Below are positions 34,467-43,270 of a DNA stretch of 64,000 bases, piece after piece. The stretch is from positions 1 through 64,000 of the forward strand of contig JAVJOW010000019.1 of assembly GCA_040216555.1 (NCBI GenBank), read 5' to 3'. The DNA is from Arenibacter sp040216555. GTDB taxonomy: Bacteria; Bacteroidota; Bacteroidia; Flavobacteriales; Flavobacteriaceae. Made by a program: the position numbers and the translations under genes. The notes below the pieces were generated by a model. It was not told the DNA's origin and made no database searches. It saw nothing but the letters and a program-made list of their open reading frames with translations. Numbering within the stretch: position 1 is the first letter of the stretch; every line of letters starts with the position of its first letter.

Positions 34467-34886
34467 CTAATTGCTTTGTAATAAGGCCTCCGCCTGCTTA
34501 ATGCTGGAATTTATTTGATTCTTAAGGGCCTTGACTTTGGCCTCTTCCTCATCCAGCCATTTTTGTTTTTCTTCCGTCAATGCTTTTCCCTTCAGTATCT
34601 CGTCACCATCAAAACGATCGCCAAAGCTTTTCATCCAGTCCATCATAGCCTTGTGTGCTGCTTTTAATTCCTCCCTGGCAGCTGCATAGTCGTTGGAAGT
34701 TGCATCGTTCGTGATTTTTTCGTCCAATTGTGCCACTAATTTGCCAATAGTCCCCATTTTGGGCATTACCTCATCATGAATAGCCATTACACTTTCCATT
34801 TGTGAATTCTCCTTTTTTTCATCTTTACAGGAATATGCAACCGCAATTATAAGGGATAAAATAAGGATTAATCTCTTTTTTGTCAT
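34467..34886 (-). CDS. Small coiled-coil lipoprotein convergent with gldD
   Basis: 139 residues from the ATG at 34886 (MTKKRLILILSLIIAVAYSC), with a clear lipobox; the frame is open further upstream but without a signal peptide. The mature part is almost all helix, rich in Glu, Lys and Ala (QMESVMAIHDEVMPKMGTIG; EEAKVKALKNQINSSIKQAE), suggesting a helical bundle or coiled coil. Similar proteins in Flavobacteriaceae have been labelled viral A-type inclusion protein only because of coiled-coil content. Function unknown. Confidence 0.7.
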   Translation of the reverse strand: MTKKRLILILSLIIAVAYSCKDEKKENSQMESVMAIHDEVMPKMGTIGKLVAQLDEKITNDATSNDYAAAREELKAAHKAMMDWMKSFGDRFDGDEILKGKALTEEKQKWLDEEEAKVKALKNQINSSIKQAEALLQSN

Positions 34887-35309
34887 TGGGTAAAGTTTAA
34901 TGTTATTACTGGTGGCCAAAGTTGCCTTTAATTTAAATTTTAAGTTGGGCAGACGGTTTTTTACAGGGTCGGCGCCATTACTTTATTAGACCTCAAAGAT
35001 ACTGAATTGTGAACGTTTTATAACTGCATTTGGATCCCATTTTCGCGAAAATCGGCTGGTATTATTTTGCACACTTGAATTATTTTGATGATAATTCAAC
35101 CAAAATTGCCCCTAACCCCATTAACACCAATTTAATGGGCAAGCTTTTGTGAAAGGAATAATTCGTTTTTCCCATAAATACGGTAATTACGAGAAGTGGC
35201 CAATGCGTTTCCAGGGTAAAATTGACTATAAAATCAATTCCTTGTTAATTTGCGTGGTTAAATCATTAAAATTCTGTAAATTAAAGGCATAACCTAAAAA
35301 TTCTATACA
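34887..35309. other. 423-bp intergenic region between divergent genes
   Basis: No gene seen. It contains a TTTTCGCGAAAA palindrome (35040-35051) and a CCCATTAA/TTAATGGG stem (35117-35124/35132-35139). It presumably carries the promoters of the coiled-coil lipoprotein and DUF4199 genes. Confidence 0.4.
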
Positions 35310-35765
35310 ATGAAACAATTTGCACTTCCTATTAGGTTTGGCATAGCTGTTAGCGGCTCATTGATTGCCTATTTCTTATTGTTGTCCCTTTTTAATCTTC
35401 ATACCAATATTTTTTATAGTCTTTTTAATGGTGTAATTACTGGATTCGGGATATATGAGGCCATAAAATACTATAGGGTAAAGGAAGGGCCTTCCTTTAA
35501 TTATGGCAAAGGTTTTACGGCAGGGATTGTTACGGGATTTGTAGGAACATTGATCTTTACAATTTTTTTCGCCTTTTACGCTACGGAGATAAATCTGGGA
35601 TTTTTGAATGAGCTCTCCAAAGTGTGGTTCCGGGATTATAACACTTCACCGGGCATTGTATTCTTTACCGTGGCCATTATGGGCTTTGCTACTTCTTTGG
35701 TACTGACCCTTTCATTTATGCAATTGTTCAAGACCTCGAACAACCTCAAAAGAAAATCGGTTTAA
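35310..35765 (+). CDS. DUF4199 integral membrane protein
   Basis: 151 residues with four probable transmembrane helices: IRFGIAVSGSLIAYFLLLSL, IFYSLFNGVITGFGIYEAIK, GIVTGFVGTLIFTIFFAFY and IVFFTVAIMGFATSLVLTLS. The segment EINLGFLNELSKVW and the IMGF helix are the pattern I associate with DUF4199 of Bacteroidota. Function unknown. It lies just upstream of the ribosomal protein operon. Confidence 0.75.
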   Translation: MKQFALPIRFGIAVSGSLIAYFLLLSLFNLHTNIFYSLFNGVITGFGIYEAIKYYRVKEGPSFNYGKGFTAGIVTGFVGTLIFTIFFAFYATEINLGFLNELSKVWFRDYNTSPGIVFFTVAIMGFATSLVLTLSFMQLFKTSNNLKRKSV

Positions 35766-35781
35766 AAATCTCAAAAATCAC

Positions 35782-35811
35782 TTGTGGATTAAGGATTTAG
35801 GAGTATATTTG
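35782..35811 (+). promoter_or_regulatory. Bacteroidota-type promoter of rplU-rpmA
   Basis: A TTG at 35782-35784 and TATATTTG at 35804-35811 with a 19-nt spacer match the Bacteroidota -33/-7 consensus (TTG-N19-TAnnTTTG). The start of transcription would be about 35818, giving a leader of roughly 48 nt before rplU. Confidence 0.65.
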
Positions 35812-35865
35812 CACCCGCCTAAGTAAATATTAGGCTTGTTCTTAAATTTATAAATAACACAAGCT

Positions 35866-36399
35866 ATGTACGCAATTGTAGAGATAGCAGGGCAGCAATT
35901 TAAAGTTGCGAAAGACCAAAAAGTGTATGTTCACCGTTTACAAGACGAAGAAGGTAGCAAAGTAACCTTTGATAACGTTCTTTTGTTGGAAGATGGTAGT
36001 AACATTACAATTGGCGCCCCAGCTATAGACGGAGCCGCTGTTGAGGCTAAAGTCATTAAGCACCTAAAAGGTGATAAGGTAATTGTCTTTAAAAAGAAAA
36101 GACGTAAAGGTTACAAAAAGAAAAACGGTCACCGTCAATATTTGACTGAACTGGTAATAGAAGGTATCATTGCCTCTGGAGCTAAAAAATCAGAGAAAAA
36201 GGCGGAACCAAAAAAAGAAGCTAAGCCTGCCGCTAAAAAAGCAGAGGTAAAAGCAGAAGCCCCAAAGAAGGTGGAAGCTAAAGCTACCGAGGATTTGAGT
36301 AAAAATACGGTTGCTGAGCTAAGAGAATTGGCAAAAGCTAAAGGAGTTGAAGGTTATTCTTCAATGAAAAAAGCAGAATTAATTGCCGCTTTAAGTTAA
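35866..36399 (+). CDS. rplU: 50S ribosomal protein L21 with a C-terminal helix-extension-helix tail
   Basis: 177 residues, against about 103 for a standard bL21. Residues 1-103 are L21 (MYAIVEIAGQQFKVAKDQKV; VIVFKKKRRKGYKKKNGHRQ). An Ala/Lys/Glu-rich linker (about 107-145) leads to a C-terminal segment TVAELRELAKAKGVEGYSSM followed by KKAELIAAL, resembling the SAP/Rho-N/HeH type nucleic-acid-binding fold. The tail should extend from the ribosome surface. It is co-transcribed with rpmA (24-nt gap), an arrangement conserved across bacteria. Confidence 0.95.
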   Translation: MYAIVEIAGQQFKVAKDQKVYVHRLQDEEGSKVTFDNVLLLEDGSNITIGAPAIDGAAVEAKVIKHLKGDKVIVFKKKRRKGYKKKNGHRQYLTELVIEGIIASGAKKSEKKAEPKKEAKPAAKKAEVKAEAPKKVEAKATEDLSKNTVAELRELAKAKGVEGYSSMKKAELIAALS

Positions 36400-36423
36400 T
36401 AACAAGAATTAAAACAATATATC

Positions 36424-36684
36424 ATGGCACATAAGAAAGGTGTAGGTAGTTCTAAAAACGGTAGGGAATCAGAATCAAAACGCTTGGGCGTTAAGATTTA
36501 TGGAGGACAAGCTGCCATTGCTGGGAACATCATTGTAAGACAACGTGGTACTAAGCATAACCCAGGTGAAAATGTTTATGCTGGAAAAGATCATACTTTG
36601 CATGCAAGGGTAGATGGTCTTGTAAAATTCCAAAAGAAAGCAGGAGGTAAATCCTATGTTTCTATTGAGCCATTTGAGGCTTAA
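36424..36684 (+). CDS. rpmA: 50S ribosomal protein L27
   Basis: 86 residues, full length. The N-terminus MAHKKGVGSSKNGRESESKR reaches toward the peptidyl transferase centre in ribosome structures, and GVKIYGGQAAIAGNIIVRQR is the conserved core. No N-terminal propeptide of the Firmicutes kind is present. It follows rplU and is closed by an intrinsic terminator. Confidence 0.97.
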   Translation: MAHKKGVGSSKNGRESESKRLGVKIYGGQAAIAGNIIVRQRGTKHNPGENVYAGKDHTLHARVDGLVKFQKKAGGKSYVSIEPFEA

Positions 36685-36706
36685 TATATTCTAGCTTTTA
36701 AGAATT

Positions 36707-36742
36707 AAAAAACTCTTTCCACTAAGGAAAGAGTTTTTTGTT
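36707..36742 (+). terminator. Terminator of rplU-rpmA
   Basis: 14-bp arms AAAAAACTCTTTCC (36707-36720) and GGAAAGAGTTTTTT (36726-36739), 5-nt loop, T run on both sides. It can also serve the convergent SDR gene that ends at 36774. Confidence 0.8.
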
Positions 36743-36773
36743 TTTATGGACTCTACTTAATATTATATTCGTT

Positions 36774-37877
36774 TTACCACTTCTGATTTCTAAAATTCTT
36801 GGCTTTGGCAAAAGCTACGGTTTCGGATAAATAATCCACTAGGTCGTAGTTAGGGATAGGCAAGACGCTCTCTAATAGACGTGTATCCCACTCATTGGGT
36901 TTAGAGGTCATGTAGGGATGTAAATGCAGCCCAATGGTTTCATAGTAAAACTCTTCCAACTTTGAAGAAAATCCGGTTGAGATATCAATTTTATCTTCGG
37001 TAAAACTAAAATTGGAGAAGCCTACGACCTTCAAAATTTTTGAGATACCTTTTTTCATGTTCGTCTCTTTGGAATTAACAATGTTCAATTGTTGAATATC
37101 CGTAGAAATTACCTTGGCAATCACCTGTGCGGCGTAGTCCGTTGGAATAATATTTAATCCTGTACCTGTTTTGGTAGTTATTCGTATAGCTTCCTGGGAA
37201 TTGTTATTGTGAAAAAATTTCGCAAAAAGGTAAAAGACCATGTATTTTGATATAAAATAATTTGGGATCTCATTAATATTTCCCCCTAGAACGCTGGGCC
37301 GTAAAATTTGAATGGGAACATTGTTTTCCTTGCCGGCTTTTAATAGGAACTTCTCCGAAGCGTGTTTGGAGGCTTCGTAATGGTTTCGGTAGTTGCCGTT
37401 TATTATTTTGGTATAGTCGTTATGCAATAACCCGCCTATATTCCCTGCGGCAAATGCCGTACTTATAAAAACGAATTTTACAATGCTAGTGCAGTAAGTA
37501 TTGAATATATCTTTGGTAAACTGTAAATTCTGATTAAATATTTCCTCCTTGGCGGCAGGATCCGTAGATAGATTGACAAATCCGGCCGAGTGTATAAAAT
37601 AATCTAATTTATTGTTTCCTAGGAAAGTGGCCGGCTTTAATAATTTTTCCGCATCTACCGTAACTATTTTTTTTAAGACCTCATCTAGGTTCTTTTTTAT
37701 AAAATCCGTCGCAAACTCACTTGATACTACATTTTTGATACGTTGTTCAGGGCTAACCGAAATTTTCTTACGAACAGGGAGATAAATCGTTTCTATACTT
37801 TGAAAGCGAAGTGCCAAAAGCGAAAATAATACTCTAGAACCTAAGGTTCCAGTAGCTCCGGTTAAGAGTATGTTCAT
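36774..37877 (-). CDS. Extended SDR-type reductase (thioester reductase/male-sterility-like NAD-binding protein)
   Basis: 367 residues from the ATG at 37877 (MNILLTGATGTLGSRVLFSL), which carries the GxTGxxG dinucleotide-binding turn at the extreme N-terminus. Other SDR features: FIHSAGFVNLSTDP, FVFISTAFAAGN, the catalytic YxxxK in NHYEASKHASEKFLL and LRPSVLGG. The wide insert and C-terminal half resemble NAD_binding_4 fatty acyl-CoA/thioester reductases rather than sugar epimerases. The substrate is unknown; a phosphopantetheinyl transferase lies two genes away, but no carrier protein is in the window. It lies downstream of ahcY with a strong terminator between them. Confidence 0.75.
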   Translation of the reverse strand: MNILLTGATGTLGSRVLFSLLALRFQSIETIYLPVRKKISVSPEQRIKNVVSSEFATDFIKKNLDEVLKKIVTVDAEKLLKPATFLGNNKLDYFIHSAGFVNLSTDPAAKEEIFNQNLQFTKDIFNTYCTSIVKFVFISTAFAAGNIGGLLHNDYTKIINGNYRNHYEASKHASEKFLLKAGKENNVPIQILRPSVLGGNINEIPNYFISKYMVFYLFAKFFHNNNSQEAIRITTKTGTGLNIIPTDYAAQVIAKVISTDIQQLNIVNSKETNMKKGISKILKVVGFSNFSFTEDKIDISTGFSSKLEEFYYETIGLHLHPYMTSKPNEWDTRLLESVLPIPNYDLVDYLSETVAFAKAKNFRNQKW

Positions 37878-37900
37878 TAAGTTGATGTAGGAATTAAAAA

Positions 37901-37939
37901 TCAAAATCCTTATCTGTTTGAGTATGATAAGGATTTTGA
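37901..37939 (-). terminator. Terminator downstream of ahcY
   Basis: Perfect 14-bp arms TCAAAATCCTTATC (37901-37914) and GATAAGGATTTTGA (37926-37939), about 48 nt beyond the ahcY stop and 24 nt before the SDR start codon on the minus strand. Confidence 0.7.
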
Positions 37940-37986
37940 TTTTGTATTAAAAAGGATTCTTGAATCTTTCCAAACAAGAACGTAAT

Positions 37987-39303
37987 CTAGTACCTGTAAT
38001 AATCGGGCTTAAAAGGACCTGCAACGGTTACTCCAATATATTCTGCCTGTTCAGGTCTTAAAGTTTCCAATTCCACTCCCAATCGGGCTAAGTGCAAAGC
38101 GGCCACTTTTTCGTCCAAATGTTTTGGAAGCATATATACGTCATTGTTGTATTTGTCGCTATGGTTCCAAAGTTCCATTTGCGCCAAGGTTTGGTTAGTG
38201 AACGAGTTGCTCATTACAAAACTTGGATGACCGGTAGCACATCCCAAGTTTACCAATCTACCTTCGGCCAACACAATTATATCCTTTCCTTCAAGGGTAT
38301 ATTTGTCAACCTGTGGTTTTATTTCATCTTTGGTATGGCCATAATTCTTGTTCAACCATGCCATGTCTATTTCATTGTCGAAATGGCCAATATTACAAAC
38401 TATGACTTTGTCTTTCATAGCTTTAAAATGCTGCGATTGGATAATATCCTTGTTTCCAGTAGTGGTTATTACGATGTCCGCATTTCCAACAACTGTATCC
38501 ATTTTCTTTACCTCAAATCCGTCCATAGCTGCCTGTAGTGCACAAATAGGATCAATTTCGGTAACCGTAACTATAGAACCTGCACCTTTGAAAGATGCTG
38601 CCGTACCTTTTCCTACATCGCCATATCCGGCAACTACAACTCTTTTACCTGCAAGCATTGTATCCGTAGCCCTCCTGATAGCATCTACGGCACTTTCCCT
38701 ACAACCGTATTTGTTGTCGAATTTGGATTTGGTTACAGAATCGTTAACATTGATGGCGGGCATTGGCAAGGTTCCTTTTTTTACCCTTTCATAAAGTCTA
38801 TGAACACCAGTGGTAGTCTCTTCGGAAAGGCCTTTGATGCCTGAGGCCAATTCTGGGTATTTGTCCAATACCATGTTGGTAAGATCCCCTCCGTCATCCA
38901 AGATCATGTTTAAGGGTTGGCGATCTTCCCCGAAAAACAAGGTCTGTTCAATGGCCCAATTAAATTCTTCTTCGTTCATTCCCTTCCATGCATAGACAGG
39001 TACCCCGGCAGCGGCGATAGCTGCTGCAGCCTGATCTTGAGTAGAGAAAATATTACAGGAACTCCAGGTTACTTCTGCCCCTAGGGCTACCAAAGTCTCA
39101 ATAAGTACGGCTGTTTGTATGGTCATATGCAAACACCCGGCAATACGGGCGCCTTTAAGGGGCTGTTCTTTTCCGTACTCTTCCCTTAAGGACATAAGTC
39201 CAGGCATTTCGGCTTCGGCAAGTTCAATTTCTTTTCTTCCCCATTTGGCCAAGCCAATATCTTTTACTTTATAGGGTACGTAAGGAATGGTTTTGGTACT
39301 CAT
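37987..39303 (-). CDS. ahcY: Adenosylhomocysteinase
   Basis: 438 residues. It hydrolyses S-adenosylhomocysteine to adenosine and homocysteine, keeping methylation reactions running. Motifs: GCLHMTIQTAVLIETLVALG, TWSSCNIFSTQDQAAAAIAA, VNDSVTKSKFDNKYGCRESA and the NAD-binding GYGDVGKGTAASFKGAG; the C-terminal PDYYRY end carries the residues that reach across the tetramer. The length is typical. Divergent from the phosphopantetheinyl transferase gene. A TACCTTTG box on the minus strand (39465-39472) may be its -7 promoter element with a leader of about 155 nt. Confidence 0.97.
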   Translation of the reverse strand: MSTKTIPYVPYKVKDIGLAKWGRKEIELAEAEMPGLMSLREEYGKEQPLKGARIAGCLHMTIQTAVLIETLVALGAEVTWSSCNIFSTQDQAAAAIAAAGVPVYAWKGMNEEEFNWAIEQTLFFGEDRQPLNMILDDGGDLTNMVLDKYPELASGIKGLSEETTTGVHRLYERVKKGTLPMPAINVNDSVTKSKFDNKYGCRESAVDAIRRATDTMLAGKRVVVAGYGDVGKGTAASFKGAGSIVTVTEIDPICALQAAMDGFEVKKMDTVVGNADIVITTTGNKDIIQSQHFKAMKDKVIVCNIGHFDNEIDMAWLNKNYGHTKDEIKPQVDKYTLEGKDIIVLAEGRLVNLGCATGHPSFVMSNSFTNQTLAQMELWNHSDKYNNDVYMLPKHLDEKVAALHLARLGVELETLRPEQAEYIGVTVAGPFKPDYYRY

Positions 39304-39492
39304 AAATTATATTTGTTATAATTAGTTGTTCAAATGTGTATTAAAAGAAATCGGAGTGATAGATCAAAAATAATATAAATCAAGAATATCTTCGATTAGC
39401 CTATTTCATCTCCTTTTTTATTTTTATTTTAGTAATAGAACAATATTCTTATTTTTTGCATTTGCAAAGGTAGTAATAACTTAAATAATCTA

Positions 39493-40125
39493 ATGCCTCT
39501 TTACAAAACAATAACAGTTGAGGACAACGCTAAAGTCTTGATTTGGAAAGTTGAAGAAACGGAATCTCAACTTTCTGAAGGGATTGTGCTTACCCCGCAT
39601 TGCCAAAAACGTATGATGGGAATGAAGTCGGAATTGCATAGAAGGGGGTTTATGAGTATTAGACATTTAATGGCGATAGAGGGCTATGTTGATCATGATC
39701 TATTTTACGATGATGCGGGCAAACCGCATCTAACAGATGGCAAGTTTATCTCCATCACACATTCCCATGAATTTACTGGAATTATTATTTCAGATACCAA
39801 GGAGGTTGGAATCGATATTGAAATGCAGCGCGATAAGATTCTAAGAATAGCCAACAAGTATACTCCTTTGGAGGAATATAAAACCGTGGCAAATGCGGAT
39901 GCCCTGGTCAGAAAACTTACTATTGTTTGGGGCGCCAAGGAATCCCTTTACAAGATATATGCCCAACACGGCCTAAGTTTTTTACACCATATAGATATTA
40001 CGGATTTTTCTTTGTCCGACTCGGAGACTACGGGTACTATTCTATACAAGGGAAAATCCTCCCATTACAATATTATATTTTCGGAGTTCGAGGGATATAC
40101 CTGTGTATATGCCATTAAGAATTAG
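39493..40125 (+). CDS. 4'-phosphopantetheinyl transferase superfamily protein
   Basis: 210 residues. It transfers the phosphopantetheine arm of CoA to a carrier protein. The family's two signatures are present: VGIDIEMQRDKI (about 95-106, magnesium/CoA-binding Asp and Glu) and VWGAKESLYKIYAQHGLSF (about 150-168, WxxKE-like). The two-half Sfp-like architecture fits the length. Carrier target unknown: it may be the fatty-acid ACP or a secondary-metabolite carrier. Confidence 0.88.
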   Translation: MPLYKTITVEDNAKVLIWKVEETESQLSEGIVLTPHCQKRMMGMKSELHRRGFMSIRHLMAIEGYVDHDLFYDDAGKPHLTDGKFISITHSHEFTGIIISDTKEVGIDIEMQRDKILRIANKYTPLEEYKTVANADALVRKLTIVWGAKESLYKIYAQHGLSFLHHIDITDFSLSDSETTGTILYKGKSSHYNIIFSEFEGYTCVYAIKN

Positions 40126-40460
40126 TGGTCCGGAATCTAATACGGGCAGCCTTATCCAAGGCAATATTACTGCTATACAGTTATGGGTTAAGTAATTCTC
40201 TTGTTTGGGAATAGATGCGATACACCTATCAATTCAGAAGTATTTTTCCTGATAAACCCTAAGATTTATAATGGGAAAAGTTATTTTTGGTCAATATTAC
40301 TTTACTATAGCCTTAAGGAAATCACCAAAAGGAGACCTATTGAATAATGGATGTATCTTCAGGACTTAGGTAACGGTTGAATGTGGAAAGAAATCTTCAT
40401 TTGAATTGTTGGAAAGTGGTTTGATAAGAATAAAAAATGTAAAATCTGACCGGAGTAACT
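40126..40460. other. 335-bp gap before pnuC with no recognisable gene or riboswitch
   Basis: No reading frame of note, no TPP-like or other riboswitch core, and only weak pairing. A GGAG at about 40452-40455 sits upstream of the pnuC start and may act as a ribosome-binding site. Confidence 0.4.
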
Positions 40461-41099
40461 ATGAGCCCCTTTTTTGATTGGATTTTTGCCCAATACCAAG
40501 ATATTCCCGTCCATTTGATAATTTTGGAAATGGTAGGAGTATTTTTCGGATTTTTAAGTGTTTGGTACTCCATGCGGGAGAATATATTGGTTTTTCCCAC
40601 AGGAATCATTAGTACCGGGTTGTTCGTATATATCCTTTTTGTTTTTGGGTTATTGGGAGATATGCTTATCAATGCCTACTATTTCGCAATGAGTGTCTAC
40701 GGGTGGTATCTATGGACCAGAAAAGTAGATGAGACCCATTTTATTCCCATAACAACAACGAATGCCAAGGAGAAAAAATGGACAGTTGTTTTATTTGTTG
40801 CTACTATTTTATTTGTTGTTTTGGTATATGTGGTATTCGATAAGTTGGATAGCTGGACAGCTTATGTGGATACCTTCACAACGGCCGTTTTCTTTGTTGG
40901 CATGTGGCTCATGGCCAAGAAAAAACTTGAAAATTGGGTATATTGGATTATCGGCGATGTAATATCCGTTCCATTATATCTTTATAAAGGACTTATATTT
41001 ACATCTCTGCAATATTTATTGTTCACTATTATTGCCATTTTCGGATACCTTGCATGGAAGAAAAGTTTAAACAAGAGCCCTCAAATATTGTTAAAGTAG
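40461..41099 (+). CDS. pnuC: PnuC-type nicotinamide riboside transporter
   Basis: 212 residues, about seven transmembrane helices. PnuC features: EMVGVFFGFLSVWYSMRENI, VFPTGIISTGLFVYILFVFG, NAYYFAMSVYGWYLWTRK and WVYWIIGDVISVPLYLYKGL. PnuC moves nicotinamide riboside by facilitated diffusion, with phosphorylation inside trapping it. Relatives in Bacteroidota (PnuT) carry thiamine, but here the next gene is a NadR-like kinase and no TPP riboswitch precedes the gene, so nicotinamide riboside is the better guess. Its 3' end overlaps the kinase frame by 46 nt. Confidence 0.88.
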   Translation: MSPFFDWIFAQYQDIPVHLIILEMVGVFFGFLSVWYSMRENILVFPTGIISTGLFVYILFVFGLLGDMLINAYYFAMSVYGWYLWTRKVDETHFIPITTTNAKEKKWTVVLFVATILFVVLVYVVFDKLDSWTAYVDTFTTAVFFVGMWLMAKKKLENWVYWIIGDVISVPLYLYKGLIFTSLQYLLFTIIAIFGYLAWKKSLNKSPQILLK

Positions 41100-41617
41100 T
41101 ATTATTTGGTCCGGAATCTACGGGAAAAACAACCTTGTCCCAAGATTTAGCCAAGCATTACAATACCGTTTGGGTGCCAGAATATGCTCGTGAATACCTT
41201 CAGGATAAATGGGATAGGGAAGGGAAAACTTGTGAGCCAAAAGATTTATTGCCCATCGCTGAAGGGCAGATCAAATTGGAAAATTCCCTGACCAAAAAGG
41301 CCAATGAAATTTTAATATGCGATACGGATCTTCTGGAGACCAAGGTTTATTCCGAAGCTTACTATTTGGGATATTGTGATCCGGTCTTGGAAACTTACGC
41401 GTTGCAGAATAGTTATGACATCTATTTTCTCACCTATATAGATATTCCTTGGGAAAAAGATGATTTAAGGGATAAACCAAATGACCGTGAACGAATGTTT
41501 CTTTATTTCAAGGATACTTTGGAAAAATATAACAAGAATTTTATTATCTTAAAGGGTGATAAAAAAACAAGGCTGACGACGGCCCAGAACTACATTAACC
41601 AACTATTGAGAAAATAA
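41054..41617 (+). CDS. NadR-like P-loop kinase (probable nicotinamide riboside kinase)
   Basis: 187 residues. Walker A in VLFGPESTGKTTLSQDLAKH (GPESTGKTT is the form seen in the kinase half of NadR), then VPEYAREYLQ and the Walker B-like LICDTDLLETKVYSE. The nucleotidyltransferase and HTH domains of full NadR are absent. It would phosphorylate nicotinamide riboside entering through PnuC, giving NMN for NAD synthesis. The start at 41054 lies 46 nt inside pnuC; no later ATG precedes the P-loop, so the overlap is probably real. The stop overlaps the next start by 1 nt (TAATG). Confidence 0.85.
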   Translation: MEEKFKQEPSNIVKVVLFGPESTGKTTLSQDLAKHYNTVWVPEYAREYLQDKWDREGKTCEPKDLLPIAEGQIKLENSLTKKANEILICDTDLLETKVYSEAYYLGYCDPVLETYALQNSYDIYFLTYIDIPWEKDDLRDKPNDRERMFLYFKDTLEKYNKNFIILKGDKKTRLTTAQNYINQLLRK

Positions 41618-43155
41618 TGGAATTAACGGAAGCAGACAAAAAACAATTAGAAAAGAAGGGTATTTCTAAAGAAAAAGTTCTTGGTCAAATTGAGACATTT
41701 AAGGAGGGTATTCCTTTCGTGAGATTGGAAAAGGCAGCGGTAGTTTCCGATGGCATTTCTAAATTTTCCGAGACAGAGGAACAAAAGTTCATTAAAAAAT
41801 TTGAGGATGCAAAAAAGAAGATTTCACTTTTAAAATTTGTGCCGGCTTCAGGTGCGGCATCCAGAATGTTCAAGGCTATGTTCAATTTCTTGGATACCTA
41901 TGATCCCAAAGCCGAAAAATTTGAAGCTTATTTGGATAGGACCAAGGACAAGGATGTTAAAGCCTTTTTTGATGGGTACAAAAAATTTGCCTTTTATGAC
42001 CTTATTCAAAAACGGATTGCTGGTAAGACAAGCTCCAAGGATGAGGAAAAGTACCTCTTTGTAAAGGAGATGTTATTGTCCGAAGGCTTGGATTTCGGAT
42101 TTTATCCGAAAGGCCTTTTGCCCTTTCATAACTATGGCAAGCATACCGCAACGCCTTTCGAGGAACATTTAAAGGAGGCTGTTGCCTACGCCCAGGTGAA
42201 TAACGAGGCAAATTTACACTTTACTATTTCTGAACAACATGGCGAAATGTTCAACAAGGAATTTAAGGTTGCTGGGGAGAGGGTGACAAAGGAGGCTACA
42301 ACTTCCTTCACGGTAAATTATTCTTTCCAGAAACCCTCCACGGACACTATCGCTGTAACTTTGGACAATAAACCGTTCAGAAATTCCGATGGTTCCTTAT
42401 TATTCAGACCAGCCGGTCATGGGTCATTGATAGAGAACCTTAACGAGCAGGATGCTGACATTATTTTTATTAAGAATATAGATAATGTGGTTGTTCCAAG
42501 ATTTTCCGACGATGTTGCCAGAAGCAAAAAGATCTTGGCCGGACTGTTATTGGAATTACAAAGCAAGGCATTTGAATATGCCAAGGTTTTGGACGGGGAT
42601 AATTTAACTTCCGAATTATTGGAAACTATAAAATCGTTTTTGGAAAAGGATTTAAATGTCCGATTCTCAGATAAATTCGGGGGTTTTAGTTTAGGGGAGC
42701 AAATAGAAATTTTAAAGGATAAGATCAACCGTCCCATTCGAATATGCGGAATGGTCAAGAATGAAGGCGAACCCGGAGGTGGCCCATTTTGGATAAGGGA
42801 TTCCCACGATCATATTTCACTTCAAATTATTGAATCTGCACAAGTTGATATGGATAATCCTGCGCAGGTCGAAATCTTAAAGAACTCTACCCATTTTAAT
42901 CCGGTAGATTTAGTCTGTGGCGTTAGAAATTATAAGGGAGAGAAATTTAATTTACTCAATTTTGTAGATGCCAAACAAGGTTTTATCACCCAAAAAACTA
43001 AAGAAGGCAAGGATCTAAAGGCTTTGGAGCTGCCAGGTCTTTGGAACGGTGCCATGGCTTTTTGGAATACTATTTTTGTGGAAGTTCCCTTGGTGACATT
43101 CAATCCTGTAAAAACGGTGAACGACCTTTTGAAACCTGCTCATCAGGTAAAATAG
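41617..43155 (+). CDS. DUF4301 family protein
   Basis: 512 residues, cytoplasmic, without signal or membrane segments. The N-terminal half contains KFVPASGAASRMFKAMFNFL, a nucleotide-sugar-transferase-like glycine/arginine loop, and later LLPFHNYGKHTATPFEEHLK, RPAGHGSLIENLNEQDADII and GMVKNEGEPGGGPFWIRDSH. These are features I associate with DUF4301 of Bacteroidota. The GSAASRMFK and PAGHGSLI segments recall nucleotidyltransferase folds, so binding of a nucleotide or sugar phosphate is plausible but unproven. It is translationally coupled to the NadR-like kinase (1-nt overlap), suggesting a part in NAD or phosphate-ester metabolism. Confidence 0.78.
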   Translation: MELTEADKKQLEKKGISKEKVLGQIETFKEGIPFVRLEKAAVVSDGISKFSETEEQKFIKKFEDAKKKISLLKFVPASGAASRMFKAMFNFLDTYDPKAEKFEAYLDRTKDKDVKAFFDGYKKFAFYDLIQKRIAGKTSSKDEEKYLFVKEMLLSEGLDFGFYPKGLLPFHNYGKHTATPFEEHLKEAVAYAQVNNEANLHFTISEQHGEMFNKEFKVAGERVTKEATTSFTVNYSFQKPSTDTIAVTLDNKPFRNSDGSLLFRPAGHGSLIENLNEQDADIIFIKNIDNVVVPRFSDDVARSKKILAGLLLELQSKAFEYAKVLDGDNLTSELLETIKSFLEKDLNVRFSDKFGGFSLGEQIEILKDKINRPIRICGMVKNEGEPGGGPFWIRDSHDHISLQIIESAQVDMDNPAQVEILKNSTHFNPVDLVCGVRNYKGEKFNLLNFVDAKQGFITQKTKEGKDLKALELPGLWNGAMAFWNTIFVEVPLVTFNPVKTVNDLLKPAHQVK

Positions 43156-43241
43156 GTTTTTGCTCAACATTTAGGATTATCTACCACTTTTGTTGTTGGG
43201 AAGATTTTCCATTTCAAAGAAATATATCAGGTATTGTACCC

Positions 43242-43270
43242 AAAAAGTGTATAAAAGTTATACACTTTTT
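43242..43270. repeat. 29-bp near-perfect palindrome downstream of DUF4301
   Basis: 13-bp perfect arms AAAAAGTGTATAA (43242-43254) and TTATACACTTTTT (43258-43270) with AAG between. The right arm ends in Ts, so a terminator for the DUF4301 gene is possible; the TACCCAAAAA just at its left edge also matches part of the motif before the third exported paralog. Confidence 0.6.

Noticed and set aside
40126..40460. Riboswitch before pnuC
   Set aside because: No TPP core (GGCTGAGA, CAAGGGA) or other aptamer consensus was found, despite the long leader.
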